Shown: one piece after another, positions 17,412-26,669 of the stretch | How the letters are laid out: every line of letters begins with the position of its first letter | Numbering within the stretch: position 1 is the first letter of the stretch | Assembly: GCF_002953135.1 (NCBI RefSeq) | Contig: NZ_CP026372.1 | Location: 62,001 to 126,000, forward strand | DNA: 64,000 nucleotides | From: Sphingobium sp. SCG-1 | Lineage (GTDB): Bacteria > Pseudomonadota > Alphaproteobacteria > Sphingomonadales > Sphingomonadaceae | Reading direction: 5' to 3' | The notes under the pieces: generated by a model | Seen by the model: the letters and a program-made list of their open reading frames with translations, nothing else | Databases searched by the model: none | What the model was told of the DNA's origin: nothing | Position numbers and translations under genes: made by a program

Positions 17412-18671
17412 ATGGCCCTCGCCTCATCTGCCAAGCCAGCCGCACACGCAGCTTCCACCGGACGCGCCGTCAGAGAGGCGGTCTATCAGCATCGGCAATT
17501 GACCCCCAAGGGGCTGTTGGAGCGCGCTTTTGCCTTCGCCTTTCGCGGGCTGGTCTACGCGCAAATCTGGGAAGACCCGTTGGTGGACATGGATGCGCTC
17601 GACATCCGGGCCGACAGCGACATTCTCACCATCGCCAGCGGCGGATGCAACATGCTGTCCTACCTGACCGCCAAACCCCGTTCGGTTACGGCCGTCGATC
17701 TCAACACGGCGCACATAGCGCTGGGCAACCTCAAGCTGGTGGCCGCCCAGCATCTTCCCGATCATGCCGCGTTCCACCGCTTCTTTGCACAGACGCGGCA
17801 AACGGAGAATATGGCGGCCTACCGTGCGCATGTCGCGCCTCATCTGGATGAGACTTCGCGGCGCTACTGGGAGGGACGCGATCTTTCCGGACGGCGGCGG
17901 ATCAGCGCCTTCGCCCGTAATTTCTATGCACGCGGTCTCTTAGGGCAATTCATCGGCAGTGCCCATCTGGTCGCCAAACTCTACCGGATCGAGCCGCGCG
18001 AGCTTCTGCAGGCGACATCGATCGAAGAACAGCGCGAGATTTTCGAGACGCGGCTGGCGCCTATCTTCGACAAAAAGTTCATTCGCTGGCTAACACAGCA
18101 GCCCGCCTCCCTCTTCGGCCTCGGCATACCGCCCGCGCAATTCGACGCCCTATGCGATGGCGACGCACAGAGCATGAATGCAGTGCTCCGTCAGCGGCTG
18201 GAAAAACTCGCCTGCGATTTCGACATCCGCCAGAACTATTTCGCCTGGCAAGCCTTCGGACGCGGCTATGGTGAAACGCCCTGCGCCTCGCTTCCCCCTT
18301 ATCTTGAGGCTAAACATTATGCGACGGTGCGCGACGGCGCAGCACATGCGCAGATCCTGCATTGCAACTTTGCCGATCACCTGCGGGCGCTGCCGGACGG
18401 CGCGCTCGACCGCTATGTCCTGCTCGATGCGCAGGATTGGATGACCGATGCGCAGCTGACCGATCTTTGGACACAGATCACGCGCACCGCCCGCCCAGGC
18501 TCTCGCGTTATCTTCCGTACCGCCGCTCGGCCCAGCCTGCTGCCGGGGCGCCTTCCCCAAGAGCTTCTCGACCTTTGGCATTACGATCAGGAGCGTTCGG
18601 AAGAAGGGACGCGACAGGACCGTTCGGCCATATATGGTGGCTTTCACCTCTATGTCCTGAAAGCGCGGTGA
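17412..18671 (+). CDS. btaA: BtaA: S-adenosylmethionine:diacylglycerol 3-amino-3-carboxypropyltransferase (DUF3419)
   Basis: A 419-residue DUF3419 protein. BtaA transfers the aminocarboxypropyl group of SAM to diacylglycerol, making diacylglycerylhomoserine, the precursor of the phosphorus-free betaine lipid DGTS. Typical segments are GLVYAQIWEDPLVDMDAL, ILTIASGGCNMLSYL (SAM-binding loop) and VTAVDLNTAHIALGNLKL. I chose ATG 17412 (MALASSAK); the in-frame ATG at 17361 lies inside the Pho-box-like array. The stop overlaps the btaB start (TGATG). Confidence 0.9.
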   Translation: MALASSAKPAAHAASTGRAVREAVYQHRQLTPKGLLERAFAFAFRGLVYAQIWEDPLVDMDALDIRADSDILTIASGGCNMLSYLTAKPRSVTAVDLNTAHIALGNLKLVAAQHLPDHAAFHRFFAQTRQTENMAAYRAHVAPHLDETSRRYWEGRDLSGRRRISAFARNFYARGLLGQFIGSAHLVAKLYRIEPRELLQATSIEEQREIFETRLAPIFDKKFIRWLTQQPASLFGLGIPPAQFDALCDGDAQSMNAVLRQRLEKLACDFDIRQNYFAWQAFGRGYGETPCASLPPYLEAKHYATVRDGAAHAQILHCNFADHLRALPDGALDRYVLLDAQDWMTDAQLTDLWTQITRTARPGSRVIFRTAARPSLLPGRLPQELLDLWHYDQERSEEGTRQDRSAIYGGFHLYVLKAR

Positions 18672-19354
18672 TGCTTCATCGGACGACTGGCCCGGCATCG
18701 GATCACGCCGGGCAGATGGACGCTATCTACCGCTATCAACGGCATATCTACGACGCCTCGCGCAAATATTATCTGCTGGGACGCGACAGACTGATCCGGG
18801 CGCTCGATGCGCCTGCGGGCACGTCCATCCTTGAAATCGGCTGCGGCACCGGACGCAACCTTATCGCCGCGTCCCGACGGTGGCCGGAGGCGCAGCTTTA
18901 TGGCTTCGACATCAGTCAGGCGATGCTCGATACCGCAAGCCATTCCGTTAAGCGCGCTGGTCTGACTGACAAGATCGCCTTGGCGCGCGGAGATGCGACG
19001 CACTTTCAGTCCCGCAATCTGTGGGGCAAGGCTGATTTCGATCGGATTTTCATATCCTACACGCTCTCGATGATCCCCGGATGGGAACTGGCTCTGGATG
19101 AAGCAGCGCTCGCCTTGGCGGAAGGTGGATCGCTGTATATTGTCGATTTCGGGCAGCAAGAGCGTTTGCCCACGTTCTTTCGCGATCTCCTCGCAGCATG
19201 GCTGCGCCGGTTCGATGTCTTTCCGCGTGGCGACCTTTTGCCGGTCCTTCAGGATGTGGCGGCCCACCATGGTCTGGAACTTAGCTTCTCGCCTCTTTAC
19301 CGCGGCTATGCCTGGAGCGCCGTGCTGAAACGTCCGGTCACTCACGCTACGTAA
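18671..19354 (+). CDS. btaB: BtaB: diacylglycerylhomoserine N-methyltransferase
   Basis: A 227-residue class I SAM methyltransferase. Motif I is ILEIGCGTGRNLIAA near residue 56, and the acidic motif II is YGFDISQAMLDTA. The N-terminal MDAIYRYQRHIYDASRKYYLLGRD is characteristic of BtaB, which trimethylates the homoserine head group to give DGTS. The ATG at 18671 overlaps the btaA TGA, so both enzymes of the pathway are made as a coupled pair. Together they replace phospholipids when phosphate is scarce. Confidence 0.9.
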   Translation: MLHRTTGPASDHAGQMDAIYRYQRHIYDASRKYYLLGRDRLIRALDAPAGTSILEIGCGTGRNLIAASRRWPEAQLYGFDISQAMLDTASHSVKRAGLTDKIALARGDATHFQSRNLWGKADFDRIFISYTLSMIPGWELALDEAALALAEGGSLYIVDFGQQERLPTFFRDLLAAWLRRFDVFPRGDLLPVLQDVAAHHGLELSFSPLYRGYAWSAVLKRPVTHAT

Positions 19355-19406
19355 GGGGTCGACTACCTACCGATTGGCAATCGAAAATCATTGTCGTCGG
19401 CGCAAG

Positions 19407-19432
19407 CTTTATATATCGCCGTATATGTACGG
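19407..19432. promoter_or_regulatory. ModE-box-like inverted repeat upstream of modA
   Basis: CTTTATATATCGCCGTATATGTACGG contains two TATAT half-sites around a TCGCCG centre, resembling the E. coli ModE operator (TATATA, spacer, TATAT). It lies 48 bp before the modA ATG, and a modE gene sits at the far end of the operon. The outer bases are only partly symmetric. Confidence 0.5.
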
Positions 19433-19479
19433 TATGTCCTGGCATCGATGGCCGGGAACACAATGGCTTAGGAAATCTG

Positions 19480-20244
19480 ATGCGCCAGCTTGTGCAACAT
19501 CTTTGCGTGCTGTTCGCTCTGATCTTCACGTCACCGCTTGCAGCACAGGACAAAAGTCCGCTGGTGCTGGCTGCCGCGAGCCTTCAGGAATCGCTGACCG
19601 AGGTGGCCAACGTCTGGGCGGGGCAGCGGCATCCGCGACCGGTGATATCCTTCGGCGCGTCCTCGGCCCTGGCGCGGCAGATAGAAGCGGGAGCGCCCGC
19701 CGATCTGTTCCTGTCCGCCGATGAGCCATGGATGGACGCGATAGCCGCAAAGGGGCTAATCCGGCAGGGAACGCGGGCTGCGTTTCTGACTAACCGTCTC
19801 GTGTTGATCGCCCCGGCAGGCAGAGGTGCGGCGATGGCGATCCGCCGGGGTTTCCCGTTGGCTCGCGCGCTCGGCAGCGGGCGGCTGGCGATAGCCGATC
19901 CCGACGCGGTTCCCGCCGGAAGATACGGGAAAGCAGCTTTGATGGCGCTCGGCGTCTGGCCATCCGTTTCCGGCCGCATCGCCATCAGCGAAGATGTCCG
20001 CGCTGCATTGGCGCTGGTCGAGCGCGGCCAGACGCCCCTTGGCGTAGTGTACGAGACCGACGCGCGGGCATCCAAAGCTGTGCGGATCGTCGGCGTCTTC
20101 CCTGCCGCGACGCATCCTCCGATCATTTATCCGCTAGCCGTGCTTGGCACCGCAAAAAACAGAGATGCGGAGGCTTTCCGGCGCTTCCTCCTGTCCCCAC
20201 AAGCGAAAGCCATCTTCCGCCGCTATGGCTTCGGCACGAAATGA
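19480..20244 (+). CDS. modA: molybdate ABC transporter substrate-binding protein
   Basis: A 254-residue periplasmic binding protein with a signal peptide ending FTSPLAAQ. The mature start LVLAAASLQESLTEVA and ISFGASSALARQIEAGAPADLFLSA are the ModA oxyanion-binding regions, where Ser residues hold molybdate or tungstate. TPLGVVYETDARAS near residue 185 is the third conserved segment. It is the first gene of modABC, and its TGA overlaps the modB ATG. Confidence 0.95.
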   Translation: MRQLVQHLCVLFALIFTSPLAAQDKSPLVLAAASLQESLTEVANVWAGQRHPRPVISFGASSALARQIEAGAPADLFLSADEPWMDAIAAKGLIRQGTRAAFLTNRLVLIAPAGRGAAMAIRRGFPLARALGSGRLAIADPDAVPAGRYGKAALMALGVWPSVSGRIAISEDVRAALALVERGQTPLGVVYETDARASKAVRIVGVFPAATHPPIIYPLAVLGTAKNRDAEAFRRFLLSPQAKAIFRRYGFGTK

Positions 20245-20933
20245 GCCCAGACGAATGGGCGATCGTCAGCCTGTCGTTGAAGGTCAGCATCGTCGCAGTC
20301 CTGGCGACGCTGCCATTCGCCTTTATGCTGGCATGGCTGCTCGCTCGCAGGCGGTTTCCGGGCAAGGTGTTGCTCGACGCGCTTGTACATTTGCCGCTCG
20401 TGTTGCCGCCGGTAGTGATCGGATGGCTGCTTCTGCTGGCGCTTGGCCCCGCCGGGCCGATCGGCGCACGTCTGCAAAGCTGGCTCGGGATCACCGTCAT
20501 GTTCCGCTGGACCGGCGCGGCGATCGCGGCAGGCATCATGGCCCTGCCGCTGATGGTGCGGGCCATACGCCTGTCCATAGAGACGGTCGATCATCGGATA
20601 GAGGACGCGGCCCGGACGCTCGGCGCAAGTCCTGCTTACAGCTTCGCCACCATCACTCTTCCGCTGTCGTTGCCGGGGATCATCACCTCCGTCATCCTTG
20701 GCTTCGCGCGCTCCATCGGCGAATTTGGCGCGACGATCACGTTCGTGTCGAACATACCGGATGAGACGCGGACCCTGCCGATTGCAATTTACAGCGCGCT
20801 GCAAATTCCCGGCAGCGAAGCCGCAGTCTGGCGGCTGGCGATGATCTCCATCCTGCTGTCGCTCGGAGCGCTGGTGATATCCGAAGCGATCAGCCAGCGC
20901 GTCCGCGCAGGGCGGAGCGGCCATGTCCTTTGA
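20241..20933 (+). CDS. modB: molybdate ABC transporter permease
   Basis: A 230-residue inner-membrane permease with about five or six hydrophobic helices. The permease-ATPase contact motif is visible in DAARTLGASPAYSFATITLPLSLPG near residues 118-143. LPLVLPPVVIGWLLLLALG is typical of ModB. Its start overlaps the modA stop, and its 3' end overlaps the modC start by 11 bp. Confidence 0.95.
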   Translation: MSPDEWAIVSLSLKVSIVAVLATLPFAFMLAWLLARRRFPGKVLLDALVHLPLVLPPVVIGWLLLLALGPAGPIGARLQSWLGITVMFRWTGAAIAAGIMALPLMVRAIRLSIETVDHRIEDAARTLGASPAYSFATITLPLSLPGIITSVILGFARSIGEFGATITFVSNIPDETRTLPIAIYSALQIPGSEAAVWRLAMISILLSLGALVISEAISQRVRAGRSGHVL

Positions 20934-21552
20934 CATCGATGTAAGCCGCAAACTGGGCGAGGCGCATGTAGGCGCAACCTTTGCGACAACTGGAGGCCTC
21001 ACGGTGCTGTCAGGGTCATCGGGCGTGGGCAAGACGTCAGTGCTGAACATGGTGGCGGGGCTTCTAAAACCGGACAGCGGGCATGTCCGCGTGGAAGGCG
21101 CAACGCTCTTCGATGCTGCGGCCAGCATTGATGTAGCGCCACACAGACGGCGGCTTGGCTATGTGTTTCAGGATGGGCGGCTGTTCCCACACCGCCGGGT
21201 GCGGGCAAACCTGCTCTACGGTCATGATCTTGCCGCACCGCAGGATCGCTGGATCGGCATGGAGGAAGTCGTGCGCTTTCTCGGCATAGGCGCGTTACTC
21301 GATCGCTGGCCCAGATCACTGTCTGGAGGCGAAGCGCAGCGCGTCGCGATCGGTCGCGCCCTGCTCTCCGGCGCACGCGCGCTGCTGATGGACGAGCCGC
21401 TTGCATCGCTCGATCCTGCTTTGCGCGGCGGCATCATGGATGTCATCATCCGGATCAGGGACGAACTGAAGCTGCCAATTCTTTACGTGACGCATGATCC
21501 AAGGGAAGCGGATCGGCTTGCGACGGATCAGATCGAGATCACGCGTCGCTGA
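20923..21552 (+). CDS. modC: molybdate ABC transporter ATP-binding protein, without Mop domain
   Basis: A 209-residue ATPase. Walker A is LSGSSGVGKTSVLN near residue 28, the signature is LSGGEAQRVAIGRALL near 130, and Walker B is ALLMDEPLASLDPAL. E. coli ModC is about 350 residues because of a C-terminal molybdate-binding Mop/TOBE domain; that domain is absent here. The 3' end overlaps convergent modE by 14 bp. Confidence 0.93.
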   Translation: MSFDIDVSRKLGEAHVGATFATTGGLTVLSGSSGVGKTSVLNMVAGLLKPDSGHVRVEGATLFDAAASIDVAPHRRRLGYVFQDGRLFPHRRVRANLLYGHDLAAPQDRWIGMEEVVRFLGIGALLDRWPRSLSGGEAQRVAIGRALLSGARALLMDEPLASLDPALRGGIMDVIIRIRDELKLPILYVTHDPREADRLATDQIEITRR

Positions 21553-21937
21553 TATGTTCTGACATCGGCTGTCGCGGCAATGGTTCGTCGCGCAGGAAAC
21601 CGCGCAACATGTCCAGCGCTTCGCCTTGCACAGACTGCGCGATCTCCGCTTCCAGAGCACGATAGGCTTTCAGCACCGCACGTCCGGTTTCGGTCAACCG
21701 CGCACCGCGTTCCTTGCCGCCGCCATGGATGGTGTCGATCAGCTTTTCTTTCCAGCAGCGGTTCATGCTGTCGACCAGCAGCCAGGTCCGGCGATAACTC
21801 ATGCTCAACGCACGACCCGCCCCGGAAATAGATCGCTCCCTTTCAATCGCCTCCAGCAAATCCGCTTTGCCCGGCCCCATCGCAAATTCACCGCCGCAGA
21901 GGAGCTGCGCCTTCACCTTCAGGATGTCGATCTGCAT
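21539..21937 (-). CDS. modE: ModE-type HTH regulator lacking the molybdate-binding domain
   Basis: A 132-residue protein carrying only the LysR-like winged-helix domain of ModE: ADLLEAIERERSISGAGRALSMSYRRTWLLVDSMN, then LTETGRAVLKAYRALE. Full-length E. coli ModE adds two Mop domains that bind molybdate; these are missing, so ligand sensing must come from elsewhere or be lost. AAAGGAGTCTC precedes the ATG. It is convergent with modC (14-bp overlap) and 66 bp downstream of the mccA stop on the same strand. Confidence 0.85.
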   Translation of the reverse strand: MQIDILKVKAQLLCGGEFAMGPGKADLLEAIERERSISGAGRALSMSYRRTWLLVDSMNRCWKEKLIDTIHGGGKERGARLTETGRAVLKAYRALEAEIAQSVQGEALDMLRGFLRDEPLPRQPMSEHISDA

Positions 21938-22003
21938 GAGACTCCTTTAGGCGATGCAGAGGAGGAACGCTCCTGAAAAAGCAAATCCATGCACTGCGAT
22001 GGG

Positions 22004-23854
22004 CTATTGCGCTTCCGTCCGGTCGATCTGCGCCAGCAACATGCCCTCGCTGACTTGCGCGCCTTCGGTCGTGTCAAGCGCAGCCACTGTGCCGTCGAAA
22101 GGGGCAATAAGGCTATGCTCCATCTTCATCGCCTCCAGCGTCAGGAGCTTCTGTCCCTTGGTCACATGCTCGCCGGCCGCAACTGCCACTGCAATGACGC
22201 GACCCGGCATTGGCGACAGGATTGCGCCATCGGACGCCGCGCCCGCGCCCGCGCCGTCCACACGCCAGCGCGAAAGCCGCCATACCTGGCCACCTTCGGC
22301 AACGATCGTCGACTCCGCTGCACCGCAAAGCGCAGGCGCATCGAACGTGATCGTAACCGCCTCGGCATCGAGCAGGAAAACCGCCTCACGCAGCACTGGC
22401 GCGTTGAGGCGAAACCCGCTGATCCGACCTGGAGGCACCAAAGTAGCGGCAGCGCGCGCCAATACAGACGCAGAGGGCCGTTCGGGCGGCATCAGCGCAT
22501 CGCCTTCGCGACCGATGAGGCCAGTATCCAGATCGGCAGCAACGAACGCCGGATGCTCCAACGCCTTTACAAGAAAGCCCGCGTTGGTGCGTAGCGGCCA
22601 TATGACGGTGTTCGATAAAGTGTCGGCCAAAGCGATTCGCGCCGTATCCCGGTCGATACCATGCGCAATCACCTTGGCGATCATCGGATCGTAGAAGGAG
22701 GAGATTTCCGCGTCCTGCTCCACCCCGGTATCGATGCGGCACCCCGCGCCTATTTCAAACCTCTCCAGCGCACCGATGGACGGGAGAAAGCCCTTGGACG
22801 GATCTTCGGCATAGAGGCGCGCCTCCATTGCCCAGCCGTTGATCGACAGATCCTCCTGACGCAGCGGCAGCGGCTCTCCGCTGGCGACACGCAACTGCCA
22901 TTCGACCAGATCCTGTCCGGTTATTTCTTCGGTCACGGGATGCTCGACCTGAAGCCGGGTGTTCATTTCCATAAACCAGATGCGATCCGCGCGCAGACCA
23001 TCCGATCCGTCCGCGATGAACTCGATGGTCCCCGCGCCGACATAGTTCACGGCCTTCGCGGCCCGCACGGCCGCCTGGCAGATCGCTTCGCGCGTGGCAA
23101 CATCCATGCCGGGTGCGGGCGCTTCCTCAAGCACTTTCTGATGGCGGCGCTGAAGCGAGCAATCCCGCTCGAACAGATGTACGACATTGCCATGGCTGTC
23201 GCCGAAGACCTGCACTTCGATATGCCTGGGGTTCAGTACCCATTTTTCGAGCAGCACATGATCGTTGCCGAAGCTGGAGGCCGCCTCCCGCTTGCAGGAG
23301 GCGAGCGCGTCCAGAAAATCTCCCGCCTCATCGACCTTGCGCATGCCCTTGCCGCCGCCGCCCGCCACAGCCTTGATGAGAACCGGGTATCCAATCGCAT
23401 CGGCTTCGGGCTTAAGACGATCCGGCGATTGATTCTCGCCCAGATAGCCCGGCGTCACTGGCACCCCCGCCGCGTGCATCAGCGCCTTGGCGGCATCCTT
23501 CAACCCCATGGCCGTGATCGAAGAAGGATCGGGACCGACCCAGATCAGCCCGGCGTCTATGACGGCCTGCGCGAATGCGGCATTCTCGGAGAGGAAGCCA
23601 TAGCCCGGATGAATGGCCTGCGTGCCAGTCTGGAGAGCGGCAGCGATGATCTTTTCGCCGACCAGATAGCTTTCGCGCACTGGGGAGGGGCCGATATGCA
23701 CCGCCTCGTCCGCCTGCTGCACATGGAGCGCACCGGCATCGGCGTCCGAATAGACGGCGACGGTACGAATGCCAAGCTTGCGCGCGGTGCGAATGATCCG
23801 GCAGGCGATTTCGCCGCGATTGGCGATAAGGAGAGACTGGATCATCGCCATCAC
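22004..23854 (-). CDS. liuD: methylcrotonyl-CoA carboxylase biotin-containing alpha subunit
   Basis: A 616-residue protein with biotin carboxylase domain (SLLIANRGEIACRIIRTARKL at the N-terminus, AGGGGKGMRKV ATP-grasp loop, MEMNTRLQVEHPVTE near 290) and a C-terminal biotinyl domain with LEAMKMEHS near residue 585, whose Lys carries biotin. The neighbouring carboxyltransferase and isovaleryl-CoA dehydrogenase identify the substrate as 3-methylcrotonyl-CoA in leucine breakdown rather than acetyl- or propionyl-CoA. Several Met codons cluster at the start; the 4-bp overlap with the beta-subunit stop favours the first. Confidence 0.9.
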   Translation of the reverse strand: MMAMIQSLLIANRGEIACRIIRTARKLGIRTVAVYSDADAGALHVQQADEAVHIGPSPVRESYLVGEKIIAAALQTGTQAIHPGYGFLSENAAFAQAVIDAGLIWVGPDPSSITAMGLKDAAKALMHAAGVPVTPGYLGENQSPDRLKPEADAIGYPVLIKAVAGGGGKGMRKVDEAGDFLDALASCKREAASSFGNDHVLLEKWVLNPRHIEVQVFGDSHGNVVHLFERDCSLQRRHQKVLEEAPAPGMDVATREAICQAAVRAAKAVNYVGAGTIEFIADGSDGLRADRIWFMEMNTRLQVEHPVTEEITGQDLVEWQLRVASGEPLPLRQEDLSINGWAMEARLYAEDPSKGFLPSIGALERFEIGAGCRIDTGVEQDAEISSFYDPMIAKVIAHGIDRDTARIALADTLSNTVIWPLRTNAGFLVKALEHPAFVAADLDTGLIGREGDALMPPERPSASVLARAAATLVPPGRISGFRLNAPVLREAVFLLDAEAVTITFDAPALCGAAESTIVAEGGQVWRLSRWRVDGAGAGAASDGAILSPMPGRVIAVAVAAGEHVTKGQKLLTLEAMKMEHSLIAPFDGTVAALDTTEGAQVSEGMLLAQIDRTEAQ

Positions 23855-25452
23855 ATCCTGAAAATGCCGAACTGCGCGCGCTCGGGGATTGGCGCGTTCA
23901 GCGTGGCCGCGAAAGCAAGGCCCAGCACATCGCGCGTCTGTGCAGGATCAATGATCCCATCGTCCCATAGCCGCGCAGTGGCATAATAAGGATTGCCTTC
24001 TTCCTCATATTTAGCGCGGACCGGCGCCTTGAAGGCTTCGGTTTCTTCCGGCGTCCATTTGGCGGCGTCACGGTGGACCGTCGCGAGAACGCTCGCCGCC
24101 TGCTCACCGCCCATCACGCTGATACGAGCATTGGGCCAGCTAAACAAAAAGCGCGGCGAATACGCGCGGCCCGCCATACCGTAATTGCCCGCCCCGAAGC
24201 TGCCGCCGATGAGAACGGTGATCTTGGGCACCTGCGCAGTCGCAACGGCGGTGACAAGCTTCGCGCCATGCTTGGCGATGCCCTCCGCCTCATATTTGCC
24301 GCCAACCATGAAGCCGGAGATATTCTGGAGAAACAGCAGCGGAATGCGACGCTGGCACGCCAACTCGATGAAGTGCGCGCCTTTCACAGCGCTTTCGCTG
24401 AACAACACGCCGTTATTAGCTAATATGGCGACGGGCATACCCCAGATATGCGCGAAGCCGCACACCAATGTCGTGCCGTAGAGCGCCTTGAACTCGTGGA
24501 ATTCCGAACCGTCGACCAGCCGCGCGATGATCTCCCGCACATCATAAGGCGCGCGGACATCCTGCGGAATGACGCCGTAGATTTCCTCGGCATCGAACTT
24601 GGGCGGTCGCGGTTCGCGAATATCGATATTCGGCTTCAGATCCGCCTGAAGCGTTGAGACGATATCGCGCACGATCGTCAGCGCATGTTCGTCATTCTCC
24701 GCCACATGATCGACCACGCCGGACTTGCGCCCATGCAGGTCGCCACCGCCCAGATCCTCGGCACTAATCACTTCGCCCGTCGCCGCCTGCACCAGCGGCG
24801 GCCCCGCAAGGAAGATCGTCCCCTGATTACGCACGATCACGCTTTCGTCGGACATAGCAGGCACATAGGCACCGCCTGCCGTGCAGCTACCCATCACGCA
24901 GGCGATCTGCGGAATACCGCGCGACGACATCTGCGCCTGATTGAAGAAGATGCGGCCGAAATGTTCCTTGTCCGGAAACACCTCCGCCTGATTGGGCAGG
25001 TTCGCGCCGCCGCTATCGACCAGATAGATGCAGGGCAATCGGTTCTCGATCGCGATCTCCTGCGCGCGCAGATGCTTTTTGACCGTCAGCGGATAATAGG
25101 TGCCACCCTTCACAGTGGCATCGTTGCAGGCAATCATCACCTGCCGCCCGGACACACGGCCGATCCCGGCGATGATGCCCGCGCCGGGCACTTCGTCACC
25201 ATAGAGACCATTCGCCGCCAGTTGCCCGATTTCGAGAAACGGACTGCCCGGATCAAGGAGCCGCTCGACACGATCGCGGGGCAGGAGCTTGCCCCGCGCT
25301 ACATGCTTATCGCGTGCGCTTTCTGAGCCGCCCTGCGCCGCCTTAGCGACATTCGCGTAGAGCACTTCGCTGAGCGCCCGATTATGCGCGACATTGGCGA
25401 GAAAGCTGTCGCTGGCGCGCGCCAGCTTCGTATCGAGGGCAGGCGCGCTCAT
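23851..25452 (-). CDS. liuB: methylcrotonyl-CoA carboxylase carboxyltransferase beta subunit
   Basis: A 533-residue carboxyltransferase of the crotonase-like fold. Recognisable parts are HVARGKLLPRDRVERLLDPGSPFLEIG, YLVDSGGANLPNQAEVFPD and ACVMGSCTAGGAYVPAMSDE in the N-domain. In the C-domain are FLQNISGFMVGGKYEAEGIAK and SFGAGNYGMAGRAYSPRF. The GGANLP and GFMVG segments are typical of methylcrotonyl-CoA rather than propionyl-CoA carboxylases. The start overlaps the dehydrogenase stop (ATGA), and its stop overlaps the alpha subunit start. Confidence 0.94.
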   Translation of the reverse strand: MSAPALDTKLARASDSFLANVAHNRALSEVLYANVAKAAQGGSESARDKHVARGKLLPRDRVERLLDPGSPFLEIGQLAANGLYGDEVPGAGIIAGIGRVSGRQVMIACNDATVKGGTYYPLTVKKHLRAQEIAIENRLPCIYLVDSGGANLPNQAEVFPDKEHFGRIFFNQAQMSSRGIPQIACVMGSCTAGGAYVPAMSDESVIVRNQGTIFLAGPPLVQAATGEVISAEDLGGGDLHGRKSGVVDHVAENDEHALTIVRDIVSTLQADLKPNIDIREPRPPKFDAEEIYGVIPQDVRAPYDVREIIARLVDGSEFHEFKALYGTTLVCGFAHIWGMPVAILANNGVLFSESAVKGAHFIELACQRRIPLLFLQNISGFMVGGKYEAEGIAKHGAKLVTAVATAQVPKITVLIGGSFGAGNYGMAGRAYSPRFLFSWPNARISVMGGEQAASVLATVHRDAAKWTPEETEAFKAPVRAKYEEEGNPYYATARLWDDGIIDPAQTRDVLGLAFAATLNAPIPERAQFGIFRM

Positions 25453-26594
25453 GCTCCGATCAGTTCCCGACCGATCAGCATACGACGTATCTCATTGGTG
25501 CCTGCGCCGATGTCGAGCAACTTGGCGTCGCGCATGTATCGCTCCACCGGCCAATCCTTCGTATAGCCCGCACCGCCCAGCGCCTGAACGGCCTCCAGAC
25601 TAACTTTCATCGCGTTTTCGCTCGCCAGAAGGATCGCGCCCGCTGCATCAAAGCGGGTCGTCTTGCCCGCGTCACATGCCTTGGCCACCGCATAGACATA
25701 GGCGCGCGCCGAATTGAGCGCGACGTACATATCGGCGATCTTCGCCTGCATAAGCTGGAATGCGCCAATCGGCTTGCCGAACTGCTTGCGCTCCCGAACA
25801 TATGGCAGGACGACATCTAGACATGCCTGCATTATGCCCAACTGGATACCCGACAGGACCGTCCGCTCGTAGTCGAGCCCCGACATCAGGATACCCACGC
25901 CGCCGTTCAGCGGCCCCATCACGTTTTCTTCCGGCACTTCGCAGTCATCGAACACCAGCTCCGCGGTCGGCGATCCGCGCATACCCATCTTGTCGATCTT
26001 CTGGCCGATCGAAAAACCCTTCATGTCTTTTTCGATGATGAAAGTCGTGATGCCTTTCGATCCCTCGCCCGTCTTGGCATAGACCACCAGCGTATCGGCA
26101 TAGGTCGCGTTGGTGATCCAGAATTTCGTGCCGTTCAGCACGTAGCGATCACCGCGCTTCTCCGCTTTCAGTTTCATGGACACCACGTCGGACCCGGCCC
26201 CCGCCTCCGACATGGCGAGGCTCCCGACATGTTCGCCCGAAATCAGCTTCGGCAGATATTTCGCTTTCTGGGTCTCATTGCCCCAGCGACGAAGCTGATT
26301 GACGCACAGGTTCGAATGCGCCCCATAGCTGAGGCCGATCGAGGCCGATGCCCGCGCGACTTCCTCCTGCGCCACGACATGCTCAAGATAGCCGAGCGAC
26401 AGGCCGCCGAATTCTTCCTCCACCGTGATCCCATGCAGCCCAAGTGCTCCCATTTCGGGCCAGAGTTCGCGAGGAAACCAATCCTTGGCGTCTATTTCCG
26501 CTGCGAGCGGAGCAATCCGATCCGCTGCAAAACGCGCGGTGCTCTCGCGGATCATGTCGGCATTGTCGCCAAGCGCAAAGTCGAAGTCGCTCAT
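25449..26594 (-). CDS. liuA: isovaleryl-CoA dehydrogenase
   Basis: A 381-residue acyl-CoA dehydrogenase that oxidises isovaleryl-CoA to 3-methylcrotonyl-CoA with FAD. SMAMSEAGAGSDVVSMKLKA-type segment at about residue 122 and WITNATYADTLVVYAKT are flavin/substrate regions. SGLDYERTVLSGIQLG near residue 237 places the catalytic Glu where isovaleryl-CoA dehydrogenases have it, and QALGGAGYTKDWPVERYMRDAK is the C-terminal FAD-contact region. AGGAGAGATGC precedes the ATG. It is the first gene of the three-gene leucine catabolic operon; enoyl hydratase and HMG-CoA lyase genes are not in the window. Confidence 0.93.
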   Translation of the reverse strand: MSDFDFALGDNADMIRESTARFAADRIAPLAAEIDAKDWFPRELWPEMGALGLHGITVEEEFGGLSLGYLEHVVAQEEVARASASIGLSYGAHSNLCVNQLRRWGNETQKAKYLPKLISGEHVGSLAMSEAGAGSDVVSMKLKAEKRGDRYVLNGTKFWITNATYADTLVVYAKTGEGSKGITTFIIEKDMKGFSIGQKIDKMGMRGSPTAELVFDDCEVPEENVMGPLNGGVGILMSGLDYERTVLSGIQLGIMQACLDVVLPYVRERKQFGKPIGAFQLMQAKIADMYVALNSARAYVYAVAKACDAGKTTRFDAAGAILLASENAMKVSLEAVQALGGAGYTKDWPVERYMRDAKLLDIGAGTNEIRRMLIGRELIGA

Positions 26595-26669
26595 GCATCT
26601 CTCCTATGACTCCTGAATACCGCGCCCAGCCAACAATCCAAAATTGAAAGAATTCGCGTTACAGTATAG

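Noticed and set aside
22661..23986. 441-codon frame opposite the carboxylase subunit
   Set aside because: It is antisense to a clear biotin carboxylase, with no recognisable domain or ribosome site.
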